The notes: a model not told the origin generated them from the sequence alone. A stretch of DNA of 64,000 nt from Ruminococcus sp. (GCF_017464355.1 NZ_JAFUAG010000017.1:1-64000), one strand, 5' to 3'; positions 25,074 through 34,634 are shown, numbered from the stretch's first letter. A program made the numbers and translations.

Positions 25074-26516
25074 TTAAAATCCCCCGAAGATACCGAAGGG
25101 GTCATAGTAATAATCCCTATATTCATCGTAATCGCTGTAGCCGTCCGAGCTGTTATCGGTGGAGGTCTCGTTCTCGCCTGTGGCTTCATCGAGCACCACG
25201 TCAATATCCAGCTTTTTGCGGTTGCGGTAAACTGTCAGGGTGACGGTATCGCCCGGCTTGAACTGATTTTTCACATCGTTCAGCTGGACTATGCCGTTTA
25301 CAACGTTATCGTTTATAGCGATGATTATATCATTTTCCTGAATGCCTGCCTTGTAGGCGCCGCTGTCAGCGGTAACGGTCTTCACAAGGAAGCCCTGGGG
25401 TATGCCGTAGTAGCTTGAGTAAGCTGCGGTGATATCAGCACCTGTTATACCGAGGCTCGGTCTGCCTGTTACATAGCCGTAGGCCATAAGGTCGCTGACT
25501 ATGGGCAGTGCATCGTCGATAGGTATGGCAAAACCCAGACCCTCGACGTCGGCTGAGGCCACCTTGGCGGAGGTTATGCCCACCACCTGGCCGTATGCAT
25601 TTATAAGTGCGCCGCCCGAGTTGCCGCCGTTTATGGAGGCATCGGTCTGGAACACCTTCATGGTGATATCTTCAACAGTAATGGTCCTGTCCTTAGCGGA
25701 GATTATGCCTGAGGTGGCGGTGTTCGCCAGGTCAAGACCCAGGGGGTTGCCTATGACGATAGCCAGCTCACCCACCTGCACATCGGCAGACCTGCCGATC
25801 TCAGCCTTTTGCAGGTTGTTGTGTTCTATTTTCAGCACCGCCAGGTCGGTCTGGGTATCCTTGCCGATATTCTCAGCGGTGTAGGTCAGTTCGTCCTGAG
25901 TGGTATCTTCGTCGCCGTAGAAGGGAGGCAGCACCACCGAGATGGACTGAGCGTCCTTGATGACATGGGCGTTGGTGATGATATACCCGTCCTCACTGAG
26001 GACTATGCCCGAGCCTGTGGCTATGCCCTTGTTGGTGATACAGCTTATGCCCACCACCGAGGGCGACATCTTTTCGATTATGTCAGGGACTTTCATGGCA
26101 TCAGCAGGGGCGGCCAGCTGTTCGAGGGTAGGCAGATCCTTGCGGTCAACGGCATTTTCCGTATGGGAGACCTCTGCCGAGGAAGCATCGTTTGTGTGCA
26201 TATTGGTCTGCCTGTCTGCGGGGCCGGGGCCTTCATCGCCGCCTGTGACTATGGTATATCCCACAATGGAGGTGACTGCTATAGCTGCCACGCCCAGCAC
26301 TGCCAGGAATGCTGTGAGTATCTTTTTGCCCGCGCTGCCCTTTTTGGGTGCGGTAGGTTCATTGAAAGAATACTCATTCATCGCGCCCTGACCTGTGTAG
26401 TAATTATTCTGCTCGCTGTAGGGCTGTTCTCTGTTCACATATGGCTGTTCTATGTGGGGGTAGGGAGACTGCCCGTTATTATAAGGTTTGTATCCGCCGC
26501 CGTTATATTCGTTCAC
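25074..26516 (-). CDS. HtrA/DegP-type membrane-anchored serine protease with PDZ domain
   Basis: A cell-surface quality-control protease. In 480 residues: a cytoplasmic Tyr/Gln/Pro-rich N-terminus (about 1-60), one membrane helix (about 65-90), a trypsin-like domain with the His in TNAHVI, Asp in TDLAVLKI and Ser in NGGNSGGAL, and a PDZ domain at about 345-440. The tail is acidic and Tyr-rich. The start is a GTG at 26516, 9 nt after AGGAGG; the ATG upstream at 26546 would place the SD inside the gene. Confidence 0.93.
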   Translation of the reverse strand: MNEYNGGGYKPYNNGQSPYPHIEQPYVNREQPYSEQNNYYTGQGAMNEYSFNEPTAPKKGSAGKKILTAFLAVLGVAAIAVTSIVGYTIVTGGDEGPGPADRQTNMHTNDASSAEVSHTENAVDRKDLPTLEQLAAPADAMKVPDIIEKMSPSVVGISCITNKGIATGSGIVLSEDGYIITNAHVIKDAQSISVVLPPFYGDEDTTQDELTYTAENIGKDTQTDLAVLKIEHNNLQKAEIGRSADVQVGELAIVIGNPLGLDLANTATSGIISAKDRTITVEDITMKVFQTDASINGGNSGGALINAYGQVVGITSAKVASADVEGLGFAIPIDDALPIVSDLMAYGYVTGRPSLGITGADITAAYSSYYGIPQGFLVKTVTADSGAYKAGIQENDIIIAINDNVVNGIVQLNDVKNQFKPGDTVTLTVYRNRKKLDIDVVLDEATGENETSTDNSSDGYSDYDEYRDYYYDPFGIFGGF

Positions 26517-26688
26517 CGAGCAATTCCTCCTGCCATGATATGTCACATTTTTCTTGACGTTATCTATTATACCCGCGAATGTGATAACTAAATGACAAGC
26601 AAAAAAAATCTTTGAATTATTTCCTGAAAACTATCAAAAAGATATGCATAGAATGAATATTTTCCGTCAGACGCGAAAAAATATCCCC

Positions 26689-26731
26689 AAAAACAAAAAC
26701 CATGACACCCGGGATGATACGGGCATCATGG
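26689..26731 (-). terminator. Terminator after the solute-binding protein gene
   Basis: Minus-strand CCATGATGCCCG pairs with CGGGTGTCATGG, followed by a T-rich run. Confidence 0.85.
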
Positions 26732-26747
26732 CTTTAGGTCTTACATA

Positions 26748-28178
26748 TTACTCGGCTGTTTCAGCACCGATACTTTCGTTGGCTTCCTTGATGAGGTAGT
26801 CAACAGCGCCCTTGTTTTCTTCAACGCAGGCTGTCCATGTGCTGGCGCCGCCGCCTGTTATCATGGTGTACTGGTTAACTGTCTGCATAAGAGCGTCAAC
26901 TTCGTTGGAGACACCGTGCTGGAAGTCATATACAGGGTGCTCGTTAACGAGCTTGTATATCTCATCTCTCATCTGGAGCATATCGTCGTTCCACTTATAC
27001 TCATCTCTCAGCTGCTGCTCGGTTATCTCAGCGGCCTCGGTATCGCAGACCTTCATGCAGTTCATGTAAGCTACAACGCCCTCGGGGTTGGGTGCGTTCT
27101 TGATGATGTGGTAGCCCTCAACTCTTGCGGAAACATAGTATGTATCCGAATCGTCCATTCTGGGCATGGGGCAGAACATTATCTCGCCTGCTTCAACGTC
27201 GCCGAAGGGCTTTACGTTCTCGGGAGAATTCTCGATACCCCAGAGACCAACGGGGATGAACAGAGTCTGATAAGAGCCCAGACCCTCACCTGTAGTGCCG
27301 TCACCTCTGGTAGACCAGTTGTTGGAAGAACGGTCGAATACGACCTCATTCTTCTGCAGCTCATACATCAGCCCCTGTACCTTGGTAACTGCGGGGTTAT
27401 CCATGTTGTTTACGAGAACACCGTTTTCCATGCCGATAAGGGGCACGCCGCAGGTATCGTTCAGCGCCTGGCCGTACCAGTAGCCGTCCAGTGCATATAT
27501 ATCGTTGTCGGCATCGACGAAATCAAGGCACATCTCGGTAAACTTGGACCATGTCCACTCATCGTTGTAGTACAGTTCAGCGGGATCCTCATAGCCGTGA
27601 TCCTCGATGGTCTTGGTATTGTAGATGCACACGAAGTTAGGCGCAGACTTTATGGGGATAACATAGTGGCCGCCGTTGAACACGAAAGAATCGCTGGTAG
27701 CCTTTACATCTGCCCACAGGTCGCTGCTCAGGTCGATATAATCGTCCACAGGCTCGAACATGGCCTTGATAGCGCCCTTGGGGAAGCCGTCCATATCCGA
27801 AGCGGGGAAGAAGTCGGGAGAATCGTTGGCCATGACCATCTTAGCCAGGTCGGTATAACGGTTATCCCAGGTGGTCTGAACATATTCTATCTTACCGTCG
27901 TAGGTGTCCTTGAACATTTGCAGGCCGGGAGGTGTTACATTGCCGTCACCGGGGTTGATGTCATAGTGAGCCATCCACTTGATAGTAGAATTTGAAAGTG
28001 TCATCTCGGGCAGCTTGCTTGCAGCCTCATCGACTACTGCCTGCTGCTCCTCATTCAGGTCAATGGCATTGACGGAGCTTTCCTCGCTGTCCTTGCCTGA
28101 GCTGCTGCCGCAGGCAGCCATGCCTGCACATACTGTCAGAGCGAGAAGCCCTGCCAGCAGTCTTCTTGTTTTTACCAT
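26748..28178 (-). CDS. Sugar-type ABC transporter solute-binding lipoprotein (orphan)
   Basis: A 476-residue family 1 extracellular solute-binding protein. The signal peptide ends in a lipobox (AGMAAC). The mature part has the usual two-lobe pattern with many Trp and Tyr residues (TWDNRYTDLAK, NDEWTWSKFTE, DGYWYGQ), suggesting an oligosaccharide ligand. No permease or ATPase gene lies beside it. The ATG at 28178 is 8 nt after GGAGG; the ATG at 28184 is too near. Its leader is long and folded (28206-28285). Confidence 0.88.
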   Translation of the reverse strand: MVKTRRLLAGLLALTVCAGMAACGSSSGKDSEESSVNAIDLNEEQQAVVDEAASKLPEMTLSNSTIKWMAHYDINPGDGNVTPPGLQMFKDTYDGKIEYVQTTWDNRYTDLAKMVMANDSPDFFPASDMDGFPKGAIKAMFEPVDDYIDLSSDLWADVKATSDSFVFNGGHYVIPIKSAPNFVCIYNTKTIEDHGYEDPAELYYNDEWTWSKFTEMCLDFVDADNDIYALDGYWYGQALNDTCGVPLIGMENGVLVNNMDNPAVTKVQGLMYELQKNEVVFDRSSNNWSTRGDGTTGEGLGSYQTLFIPVGLWGIENSPENVKPFGDVEAGEIMFCPMPRMDDSDTYYVSARVEGYHIIKNAPNPEGVVAYMNCMKVCDTEAAEITEQQLRDEYKWNDDMLQMRDEIYKLVNEHPVYDFQHGVSNEVDALMQTVNQYTMITGGGASTWTACVEENKGAVDYLIKEANESIGAETAE

Positions 28179-28205
28179 ATCCATATCCTCCTTGAAAATA
28201 ACAAA

Positions 28206-28285
28206 GGCAGGGCCGCGGATATTTACCCGTTATCCGAGGTCCTGCCGCGCCGCATAACGCCCTTACCCTGTGGACGTCATGCGGC
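28206..28285 (-). promoter_or_regulatory. Structured 5' leader of the orphan solute-binding protein gene
   Basis: Two hairpins on the minus strand. The first closes with GCCGCAT (28285-28279) and ATGCGGC (28255-28249). The second nests GGCAGG/CCTGCC (28246-28206) and CGGATA/TATCCG, and is followed by TTTGTTATTTT. No known riboswitch class was recognised. Confidence 0.55.
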
Positions 28286-28306
28286 TTATATCCTTCGTCC
28301 GAATTT

Positions 28307-28335
28307 ATGTTATCATAAACGCAAAAATTATGCAA
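28307..28335 (-). promoter_or_regulatory. Promoter of the orphan solute-binding protein gene
   Basis: Minus-strand TTGCAT (28335-28330), 17 bp, TAACAT (28312-28307). Confidence 0.7.
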
Positions 28336-28408
28336 TCGGCATAGTGCAATATAAATTTCAGCCTGCTTTGTATGTTTTAGCTAAAAGCTGCCATTTTTTG
28401 CCAAGTAT

Positions 28409-28425
28409 TCGTTTTCAGAAAACGA
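28409..28425. promoter_or_regulatory. 17-bp palindrome, candidate operator
   Basis: TCGTTTTCAGAAAACGA is a perfect palindrome around a central A, about 75 bp upstream of the solute-binding protein promoter. Its form suits a LacI-family or similar dimeric regulator. Confidence 0.5.
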
Positions 28426-28587
28426 TTACTCATAACATTTTGAATGAATTAACACAAAGTTTACATCTTTTGGCCGCTGTACAATAATATACCCTCATTT
28501 TCAAATTTTTAAGGCGGTATATTATGAAAATATGAGCCTTCCGCAACAGGAGGCAGTGAAAACGGGAGAAAAATGCGTTCCGTTTTC

Positions 28588-28627
28588 AAAAAAACAAAAG
28601 CGGGGCAGACTTTTCAGCCTGTCCCGC
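28588..28627 (-). terminator. Terminator after glgP
   Basis: Minus-strand GCGGGACAGGCT pairs with AGTCTGCCCCGC (one mismatch) around GAAA, then TTTTG and seven Ts. Confidence 0.9.
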
Positions 28628-28635
28628 CAAGATGA

Positions 28636-30999
28636 CTATATTTTCCAGATATTCTCAGCGTAGTCTCTGATAGTTCTGTCAGAGCTGAACTTGCCTGCGC
28701 TGCATATGTTGAGCCAGCATTTTTTTGCGAATGCCGGGCTGTCCTTGTAGTCGGCATTGAGTTTCAGCTTGGTTTCAACATAGCTGTTCAGGTCGCCCAG
28801 AACATAGTAGTGGTCGGGGATATGCCAGCTTGCGCCGTCGGTGAGAGCCTTGTAAAGCTCCCTGAAGGAACCCTCCTGATCGGAAGGTACGCCGCCGTCG
28901 GAGAAAGTGCCGTCTATGAGCTTATCCAGCACACGCTTTATCTTCTCGTCACTGAACAGCACCTCGCGGGGGTCGTAGCTTTCCCATATCTCAGCCAGCT
29001 CTTCCACTCTTGCCCCGAAGATGTACTCGTTCTCCTCGCCAGCCTCCTCGGCTATTTCGACGTTTGCGCCGTCGTAGGTGCCCAGGGTCACGGCACCGTT
29101 GAGCATGAGCTTCATGTTGCCGGTGCCGCTGGCCTCGGTGCCTGCGGTGGATATCTGCTCGGAAACATCAGCGGCGCAGACCAGCTTCTCAGCATAGGAA
29201 ACATTGTAGTTCTGCACGAAGACCACCTTGAGCTTATCGGCGGTGTCGGGGTCAGCGTTCACCAGTTCTCCTATCTCGTTTATCAGCTTGATAATGGCCT
29301 TTGCCCGCCTGTACCCTGGGGCAGACTTGGCGCCGAAGATGAACACGGTAGGGGTGAAGTCGGTTATGCTCCCGTCCTTGATGCCGAAGTAGATGTAGAG
29401 TATGCTCAGCGCATTAAGGAGCTGACGCTTGTACTCATGCAGGCGCTTTATCTGTATATCGAATATCCATGTGGGGTCGATATCCTTACCGTCACGAGCC
29501 TTTATGAAGTCGGCCAGCTGATGTTTCTTGGCTTCCTTTATCGCCATGAACTCCCGCAGGACGTTTTCATCGTCGGCATACTTTTTCAGCTCTTTCAGCT
29601 TGTCGAGATCCTTTACCCAGTCCGCACTGCCCAGAAGCCTGGTTATCAGGGCAGAAAGCTCGGGGTTGCACAGTGCCAGCCAGCGGCGCTGGGTGATACC
29701 GTTGGTCTTGTTCTGGAAACGCTCGGGGTAAATCTCGTACCACTCTTTCAGGGCATCGTTTTTCAGTATCTCGGTGTGTATGGCGGCAACGCCGTTGATG
29801 CAGGAGCTTACGAATATAGCCATGAAAGCCATTTTCACCTTGCCCTCGCCCACAGGAGCCATTTTGCGTATCTGCGCCTTGTCCATGCCGCGGGCATACA
29901 TATCAGCATAGAACCTCTCGTTTATCTGGAGTATTACTGCGTACACCTCGGGCAGCACTTTTTCCATCATCCGGCTGTCCCACTTTTCAAGGGCTTCCGC
30001 CATGATGGTGTGGTTGGTATAGTTGAATACCCTGTGGGCGATATCAAAGGCCTTGTCAAAGCTATAGCCCTCAGCGACGAGCCGGCGGATAAACTCGGGT
30101 ATAGCTATGACGGGGTGGGTGTCGTTGAGCTGGATAGTCACATATTCCGCGATGTTATCCAGTGTGCCGAACCTTGCCTTGTGCTTTCTCAGGGCATCTG
30201 TCACCGAGGCGGCGGAGAAGAAGTATTCCTGCTTAAGGCGAAGTACCTTGCCTGCATCGGTGTTGTCGTTGGGGTACAGCACTTTGGAGATATTCTCAGC
30301 GTCGTTCTTGGCCTTTACTGCGCCGTCGTAGTCGCCGCTGTCAAAGGCGGCAAAGTCGAAGTCATCAGCGCTTTCGGCCTGCCACAGGCGCAGGGTGCCT
30401 ATGTTCTTTGTGCCGTAGCCGATAATGGGCATATCGTAGGGCACAGCCAGCACCTTGCTGTCGCCGTAGGTTATCTCTACAGTGTCCTCCTCCCGTCTTA
30501 CCGACCAGGGGTCGCCGTACTTTGTCCAGTTGTCAGCCTCCTCATGCTGGAAGCCGTCCACGATAGTCTGCTTGAAAAGGCCGTACTTATAGCGTATGCC
30601 GTAGCCGTCCAGGGGGATATCGTGGGCTGCGGCTGAGTCCAGGAAGCAGGCGGCAAGTCTGCCCAGGCCGCCGTTGCCCAGGGCTGCGTCCTCTATATCT
30701 TCCAGGTCAGCCAGACTTCTGCCGTGGGCTTTCAGGGCTTCATCGACTACTTCCGTCAGCCCTAGGCACAGCAGGTTGTTATGCACGGCTCTGCCCATGA
30801 GAAATTCCATGGAAAGGTACATTGCCCGCCTGTTTTCAAGATGTTCTGCGCTGCTTTCCTTCCACTGGGCGGAGATATCTTCCATTACCACCCGTGAGAT
30901 GCTGTCGTGCAGCTGCCATACCTCGGCATTTTCCACCGTTCTGCCGAAGCTGCGTGAAAGCTCACGCTCCAGTTCTTTGCTGAAAGTATTGGTTTCCAT
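28636..30999 (-). CDS. glgP: Glycogen/maltodextrin phosphorylase
   Basis: Releases glucose-1-phosphate from alpha-1,4-glucans in the cytoplasm, using PLP. At 787 residues it is near the family length. GNGGLGRLAACFLDS and TNHTIMAEALEKW are conserved stretches, and the PLP lysine lies in EASGTGNMKLMLNGA. ATG at 30999 follows AAGGGG. It appears to be the last gene of an operon that begins with malQ; no terminator is seen between them. Confidence 0.96.
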   Translation of the reverse strand: METNTFSKELERELSRSFGRTVENAEVWQLHDSISRVVMEDISAQWKESSAEHLENRRAMYLSMEFLMGRAVHNNLLCLGLTEVVDEALKAHGRSLADLEDIEDAALGNGGLGRLAACFLDSAAAHDIPLDGYGIRYKYGLFKQTIVDGFQHEEADNWTKYGDPWSVRREEDTVEITYGDSKVLAVPYDMPIIGYGTKNIGTLRLWQAESADDFDFAAFDSGDYDGAVKAKNDAENISKVLYPNDNTDAGKVLRLKQEYFFSAASVTDALRKHKARFGTLDNIAEYVTIQLNDTHPVIAIPEFIRRLVAEGYSFDKAFDIAHRVFNYTNHTIMAEALEKWDSRMMEKVLPEVYAVILQINERFYADMYARGMDKAQIRKMAPVGEGKVKMAFMAIFVSSCINGVAAIHTEILKNDALKEWYEIYPERFQNKTNGITQRRWLALCNPELSALITRLLGSADWVKDLDKLKELKKYADDENVLREFMAIKEAKKHQLADFIKARDGKDIDPTWIFDIQIKRLHEYKRQLLNALSILYIYFGIKDGSITDFTPTVFIFGAKSAPGYRRAKAIIKLINEIGELVNADPDTADKLKVVFVQNYNVSYAEKLVCAADVSEQISTAGTEASGTGNMKLMLNGAVTLGTYDGANVEIAEEAGEENEYIFGARVEELAEIWESYDPREVLFSDEKIKRVLDKLIDGTFSDGGVPSDQEGSFRELYKALTDGASWHIPDHYYVLGDLNSYVETKLKLNADYKDSPAFAKKCWLNICSAGKFSSDRTIRDYAENIWKI

Positions 31000-31061
31000 T
31001 TTTATACCCCTTTTCTGTTATTTTTCCATCTTATGTAAGACCCTGCCGTATGCAGAACAGC

Positions 31062-31718
31062 TCACACCTGCGCCCCGTTATCCCTGTGTTTCGCCCTGAA
31101 GCGGATAAAAGCCGCTGTCCAGACTATGGCGAGGGTGACGGCCGATAATATGAGCGCGGCCATGGATAAGATATAGCTGCTGAGATTTTCTGAGAAGAAC
31201 AGGCTGAACAGCGCTGCAAGGTCGGCCGGCTGAAAGAGCAGGGTAGTTACTATGCTCTTCGGGTAGCGCCTGATAAAATCCGTCTTATAGCCCTTGAAAG
31301 CTTTGCAGCAGAGCAGCACTATCAGCAGTGAAACAGCAGCAGCGACCCCCGTAGGTGCATAGCTTACGGGGACATCAAGGCTTCTTCCCGAGGAGGTGTA
31401 GAATATGGCCTTATCGCCTATCTTCATGTTTTGTACCTGCTCATAGCTCTTACCCTTGGCCTTGTAGGCGGTGGCGGTACAGGTCTCGCCGTCAAAGGTA
31501 TACTCAGCCACCGGCCAGCGGACTTCATCGTCCCTTAAGCTGCCGTCACGCTCCTGATATGTTACGGTGCTTTCCTCATAGGAAACTATAGTGCCCTCCA
31601 CCTCGGTCAGCAGTCTGTTGCGGCTGTAGACATACAGTGTGTTAACGAGCGCCAGCACTATACCGAGCAGCCCTATGTTCAGCAGGAAGCGCCTTACTGA
31701 GATCTTTCCCGAGTCCAT
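31062..31718 (-). CDS. DUF3592-like membrane protein
   Basis: A 218-residue protein with a membrane segment at about 14-33, an extracytoplasmic beta domain (VEGTIVSYEESTVTY to IFYTSSGRSLDVPV, about 40-120), a second segment at about 125-145 and two more near the C-terminus. The beta domain resembles DUF3592. The start is the ATG at 31718, 17 bp after the previous stop, with GAGGGGG upstream. Function unknown; its place before glgP is probably due to operon membership only. Confidence 0.72.
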   Translation of the reverse strand: MDSGKISVRRFLLNIGLLGIVLALVNTLYVYSRNRLLTEVEGTIVSYEESTVTYQERDGSLRDDEVRWPVAEYTFDGETCTATAYKAKGKSYEQVQNMKIGDKAIFYTSSGRSLDVPVSYAPTGVAAAVSLLIVLLCCKAFKGYKTDFIRRYPKSIVTTLLFQPADLAALFSLFFSENLSSYILSMAALILSAVTLAIVWTAAFIRFRAKHRDNGAQV

Positions 31719-31734
31719 AGCCTGCCCCCTCAGA

Positions 31735-32196
31735 TCATTTGCCGAACTTTTCGTCCAGCCAGGCCTGTATCTCGCTGTCATCGGCATCTGCAAAGCCGAA
31801 AGCCCTGCGGGCATAGACCTTGTCCTCGTCTTCAAAAAACTGGAAAGCCAGCTTGCGCTTCTCGATCGCGGCATCTTCGGGTGTGTAGTTGCCCTCGTTG
31901 AAGACTATCTCGCCGTCACGCTTTTCTGCGATATCATTGGTGTACAGCCGCCAGTGTTCCACCGAGGCGTTGTAGGATACCGTCTTTTCGGGGGATATCC
32001 TCCAGCAGCCGTCGGGGCCGTCTTCTGCCGAGAACTCTGCGGCCTTTTCCCTTATAGTCCCCAGAAAGGACAGGCAGAACTCATAGCCCAGTTCCTCCAG
32101 TGCTGTCACCAGTTCTTCCAGTTCCTCAGCGGAACGGGTGTGTATGACAAATTCGATATCGGGATTTTTCTCGATAAGTTCCTTAAAACTTGTCAT
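31735..32196 (-). CDS. Hypothetical small acidic protein
   Basis: A 153-residue soluble protein, starting MTSFKELIEKNPDIEF. It has an N-terminal alpha/beta portion with a helix of alternating Glu and Leu (SAEELEELVTALEELGY) and an acidic C-terminus. No family recognised. Its ATG overlaps the stop of the DUF4241 gene (ATGA), so the two products are probably made in similar amounts and may act together. Confidence 0.7.
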   Translation of the reverse strand: MTSFKELIEKNPDIEFVIHTRSAEELEELVTALEELGYEFCLSFLGTIREKAAEFSAEDGPDGCWRISPEKTVSYNASVEHWRLYTNDIAEKRDGEIVFNEGNYTPEDAAIEKRKLAFQFFEDEDKVYARRAFGFADADDSEIQAWLDEKFGK

Positions 32197-32942
32197 TCTT
32201 CCTCCTTGCTACCGTAAGCCAGCTCTATGTCTATAAATTGTATCACTGCCCTACAGATGTTCCCGTCCTCGTCATAGCCGAAGTATACGGGGTACATACC
32301 GTCCCCGAAGCCTGAGTTGCATATGGGGATATGGTAGTCGGTATCGGGCACGGTGAAGTTTATGAAATCGCCGTCTTTGCGCTGATAGCGGGGGTCTGCC
32401 TTGTAGCTTTCAGCGAAGAAGGCCGCCATGTAGTCGTTGTAGGTGTTGAAGTCTTTGCCGTGCTTTTTGTGGAGGGCATCTTCAAATCTCAGGAATGCCT
32501 CCTGTGCTTTAACATCGCAGAAGCACCCCAGCCCCGCATCGACAGGGAAGCCGAAGTAGTCGCCCTCCGTAAAGGTCCTGAATTCCTCGATGTCTTCATC
32601 GCCTGTAAGCGCCAGTTCAAACTTCACCGCAGGCTTGTCACTGAAAACTATGCGCATGGCCGCATTGCGGGCGCAGTCCATATCCGAGGGCTCGATGATA
32701 GCAAGCTCCACGGGAAATTCGCCTGCGGGTACCTTTGTATATATGGGGCTTGACCCGTACATATACACCAGCGGGTCACAGGCCACCAGGGAACCCGTGG
32801 GCAGACTCACCGTCCCCAGAGGATAGCGCACCAGCTTTTTTTCGCATATCACGGACTTTTCAAAATATTCGTCAAGGTCGCAGGGGGAAGCAAGCAGGTC
32901 TTTATGCTTTTCCAACTCTGCCAGCCAGTTTTCGTCGGGCAT
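32193..32942 (-). CDS. DUF4241-like protein
   Basis: A 249-residue soluble protein. The part PTGSLVACDPLVYM, then VPAGEFPVELAI, then FPVDAGLGCFCD matches the DUF4241 pattern as I recall it, a family seen among immunity-like and housekeeping proteins of unknown role. The ATG at 32942 lies 8 nt after GGAGG; the longer reading from a GTG at 32993 would put that SD inside the gene. It lies 61 bp after malQ with no terminator between. Confidence 0.72.
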   Translation of the reverse strand: MPDENWLAELEKHKDLLASPCDLDEYFEKSVICEKKLVRYPLGTVSLPTGSLVACDPLVYMYGSSPIYTKVPAGEFPVELAIIEPSDMDCARNAAMRIVFSDKPAVKFELALTGDEDIEEFRTFTEGDYFGFPVDAGLGCFCDVKAQEAFLRFEDALHKKHGKDFNTYNDYMAAFFAESYKADPRYQRKDGDFINFTVPDTDYHIPICNSGFGDGMYPVYFGYDEDGNICRAVIQFIDIELAYGSKEEE

Positions 32943-33003
32943 ATCTTTTGCCTCCTTGTCTTTGGTATGATCTGTCGTTCCAGTGATTTTCACGTATATG
33001 CTT

Positions 33004-34551
33004 TCAGCTCGCAGGCTCGCTCTCCTTGCTGTCGGGGGCGGGCTTCTCCGAGTTCTTCTGCTTTATCACGGGGGCTCTGCCGTACATCTCGGTGAGTGCC
33101 GCCAGCTTGTCGCTTATCTTGTCGGTGAGCATATCCTCGCTCTCCAGCCGCCATTTCCAGTTTGTGCCAACGGTGGAGGGCGTATTCATTCTTGCGGTAG
33201 AATCCAGCTCCAGTATATCCTGCATCTGGGCAATGGCGGTGTCGCAAATGCTCGACCAGCACAGCTTTATAAGTCCCCAGGGGATATCCGTATCCTTTTT
33301 CACGCCCAGGTACTTTTTGCAGAAGTCAGCTGTCTTCTTGTCACAGCCCTTTATCCAGCCCAGGGCAGTTTCGTTGTCGTGGGTGCCCGTGTAGCAGATG
33401 CTGTTGGGCGTGCGGTAGTTGTGGGGCAGGTAGCCGTTGGCGGAGTCGCCGTCAAAGGCAAATTCCAGTATCTTCATGCCGGGATAGCCTGCGGCCTCCA
33501 GCATCTTCACCACCTTTTTGGTGAGAAAGCCCAGGTCCTCCGCGATTATATCCAGCTCGCCCAGCCGCCTATTGACAGCCTTGAAAAGCTTCATATCGGG
33601 GCCCTTGCTCCAGTGGCCTTTCCTTGCGTTGGGGGCGCCGTAGGGTATGCAGTAGTAGCTCTCAAACCCACGGAAATGGTCTATCCTGACGGTGTCGTAT
33701 ATCTCAAAGGCTGCGCGTATGCGCTCGATCCACCAGCGGTATTTTTCCTTGGCCATATAGTCCCAGCGGTAGAGGGGGTTGCCCCACAGCTGGCCGTCCT
33801 CGGAGAAAACATCGGGGGGACAGCCCGCGACCTCAATGGGGGTCTTGTTCTTGTCAAGGTAGAAATACTCGGGGGTCGCCCAGATCTCAACGCTGTCGTA
33901 GGCGCAGTAGATGGGTATGTCACCTATTATCTTTATGCCCCTGTCGTTGGCATATTTTTTCAGCTTTTTCCACTGGCGGAAGTATTCATACTGCACAAAG
34001 CACCAGAAGTCTATATCCTCGGCATAATCCTTGGCGGCCTGCTTTACGGCCTTGCCCTTGTGCATACGCAGAGGCTCCTCCCACTCATACCAGGCCTTGC
34101 CCCCGTGGGCGAATTTCAGTGCCATGAACAGGCCGTAGTCATAGACCCAGTCACGGTTTTCCAGCACGAATTTCACATAGCCCTTGGCAGGGTCCTTGCG
34201 GAAACGCTTGTGGGCTTTTTTCAGCACATTGAAGATGTTCTCGTATATCAGCCCGTAGTCCACCGATGACCTGTCGCTGCCCCAGTTTATGTCCTTGTAC
34301 TCCTCGGCTTTCAGGTAGCCGTCCTTTTCAAGGGCTTCAAGGTCGATGAAATAGGGGTTGCCTGCGTGTATGGAAAAGCTCTGGTAAGGGGAGTCGCCGT
34401 AGCTTGTGGGCGAAACGGGGAGTATCTGCCAGCAGCTCTGCTTCGAGCGAACCAGAAAATCCACGAAGCTGTAGGCTTCTCTGCCCATTTTTCCTATGCC
34501 GTATTCGTTCGGCAGTGAGGATATATGCATAAGTATGCCGCTTTTTCTCAT
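33004..34551 (-). CDS. malQ: 4-alpha-glucanotransferase (amylomaltase)
   Basis: Disproportionates maltodextrins in the cytoplasm, supplying chains for GlgP. In 515 residues the GH77 motifs are visible: RKSGILMHISSLP at the start, TVRIDHFRGFESYYCIP with the nucleophile Asp, EDLGFL with the acid/base Glu, and YTGTHDNETALGW with the third carboxylate. ATG at 34551 follows GTGAGG; an upstream ATG at 34617 is less likely. First gene of a minus-strand operon that runs to glgP. Confidence 0.95.
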   Translation of the reverse strand: MRKSGILMHISSLPNEYGIGKMGREAYSFVDFLVRSKQSCWQILPVSPTSYGDSPYQSFSIHAGNPYFIDLEALEKDGYLKAEEYKDINWGSDRSSVDYGLIYENIFNVLKKAHKRFRKDPAKGYVKFVLENRDWVYDYGLFMALKFAHGGKAWYEWEEPLRMHKGKAVKQAAKDYAEDIDFWCFVQYEYFRQWKKLKKYANDRGIKIIGDIPIYCAYDSVEIWATPEYFYLDKNKTPIEVAGCPPDVFSEDGQLWGNPLYRWDYMAKEKYRWWIERIRAAFEIYDTVRIDHFRGFESYYCIPYGAPNARKGHWSKGPDMKLFKAVNRRLGELDIIAEDLGFLTKKVVKMLEAAGYPGMKILEFAFDGDSANGYLPHNYRTPNSICYTGTHDNETALGWIKGCDKKTADFCKKYLGVKKDTDIPWGLIKLCWSSICDTAIAQMQDILELDSTARMNTPSTVGTNWKWRLESEDMLTDKISDKLAALTEMYGRAPVIKQKNSEKPAPDSKESEPAS

Positions 34552-34605
34552 ATCTTTTACCTCACAAAGAAGATTATCCATTCTGTTCATGATATGGACA
34601 TAGTC

Positions 34606-34634
34606 ATTGTAACACATCTTCGGGGATTTTGCAA
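34606..34634 (-). promoter_or_regulatory. Promoter of the malQ-glgP operon
   Basis: Minus-strand TTGCAA (34634-34629), 17 bp, TACAAT (34611-34606). Confidence 0.8.

Noticed and set aside
28206..28300. c-di-GMP or other known riboswitch before the orphan solute-binding gene
   Set aside because: A CACAGGG stretch is present but the rest of the GEMM core is missing; other classes also fail by eye.
28810..30636. 608-aa plus-strand ORF opposite glgP
   Set aside because: glgP is clear on the other strand; the ORF exists because G+C-rich codons leave few stops.
32983..34269. 428-aa plus-strand ORF opposite malQ
   Set aside because: malQ shows the GH77 catalytic motifs; no promoter or SD fits the plus frame.
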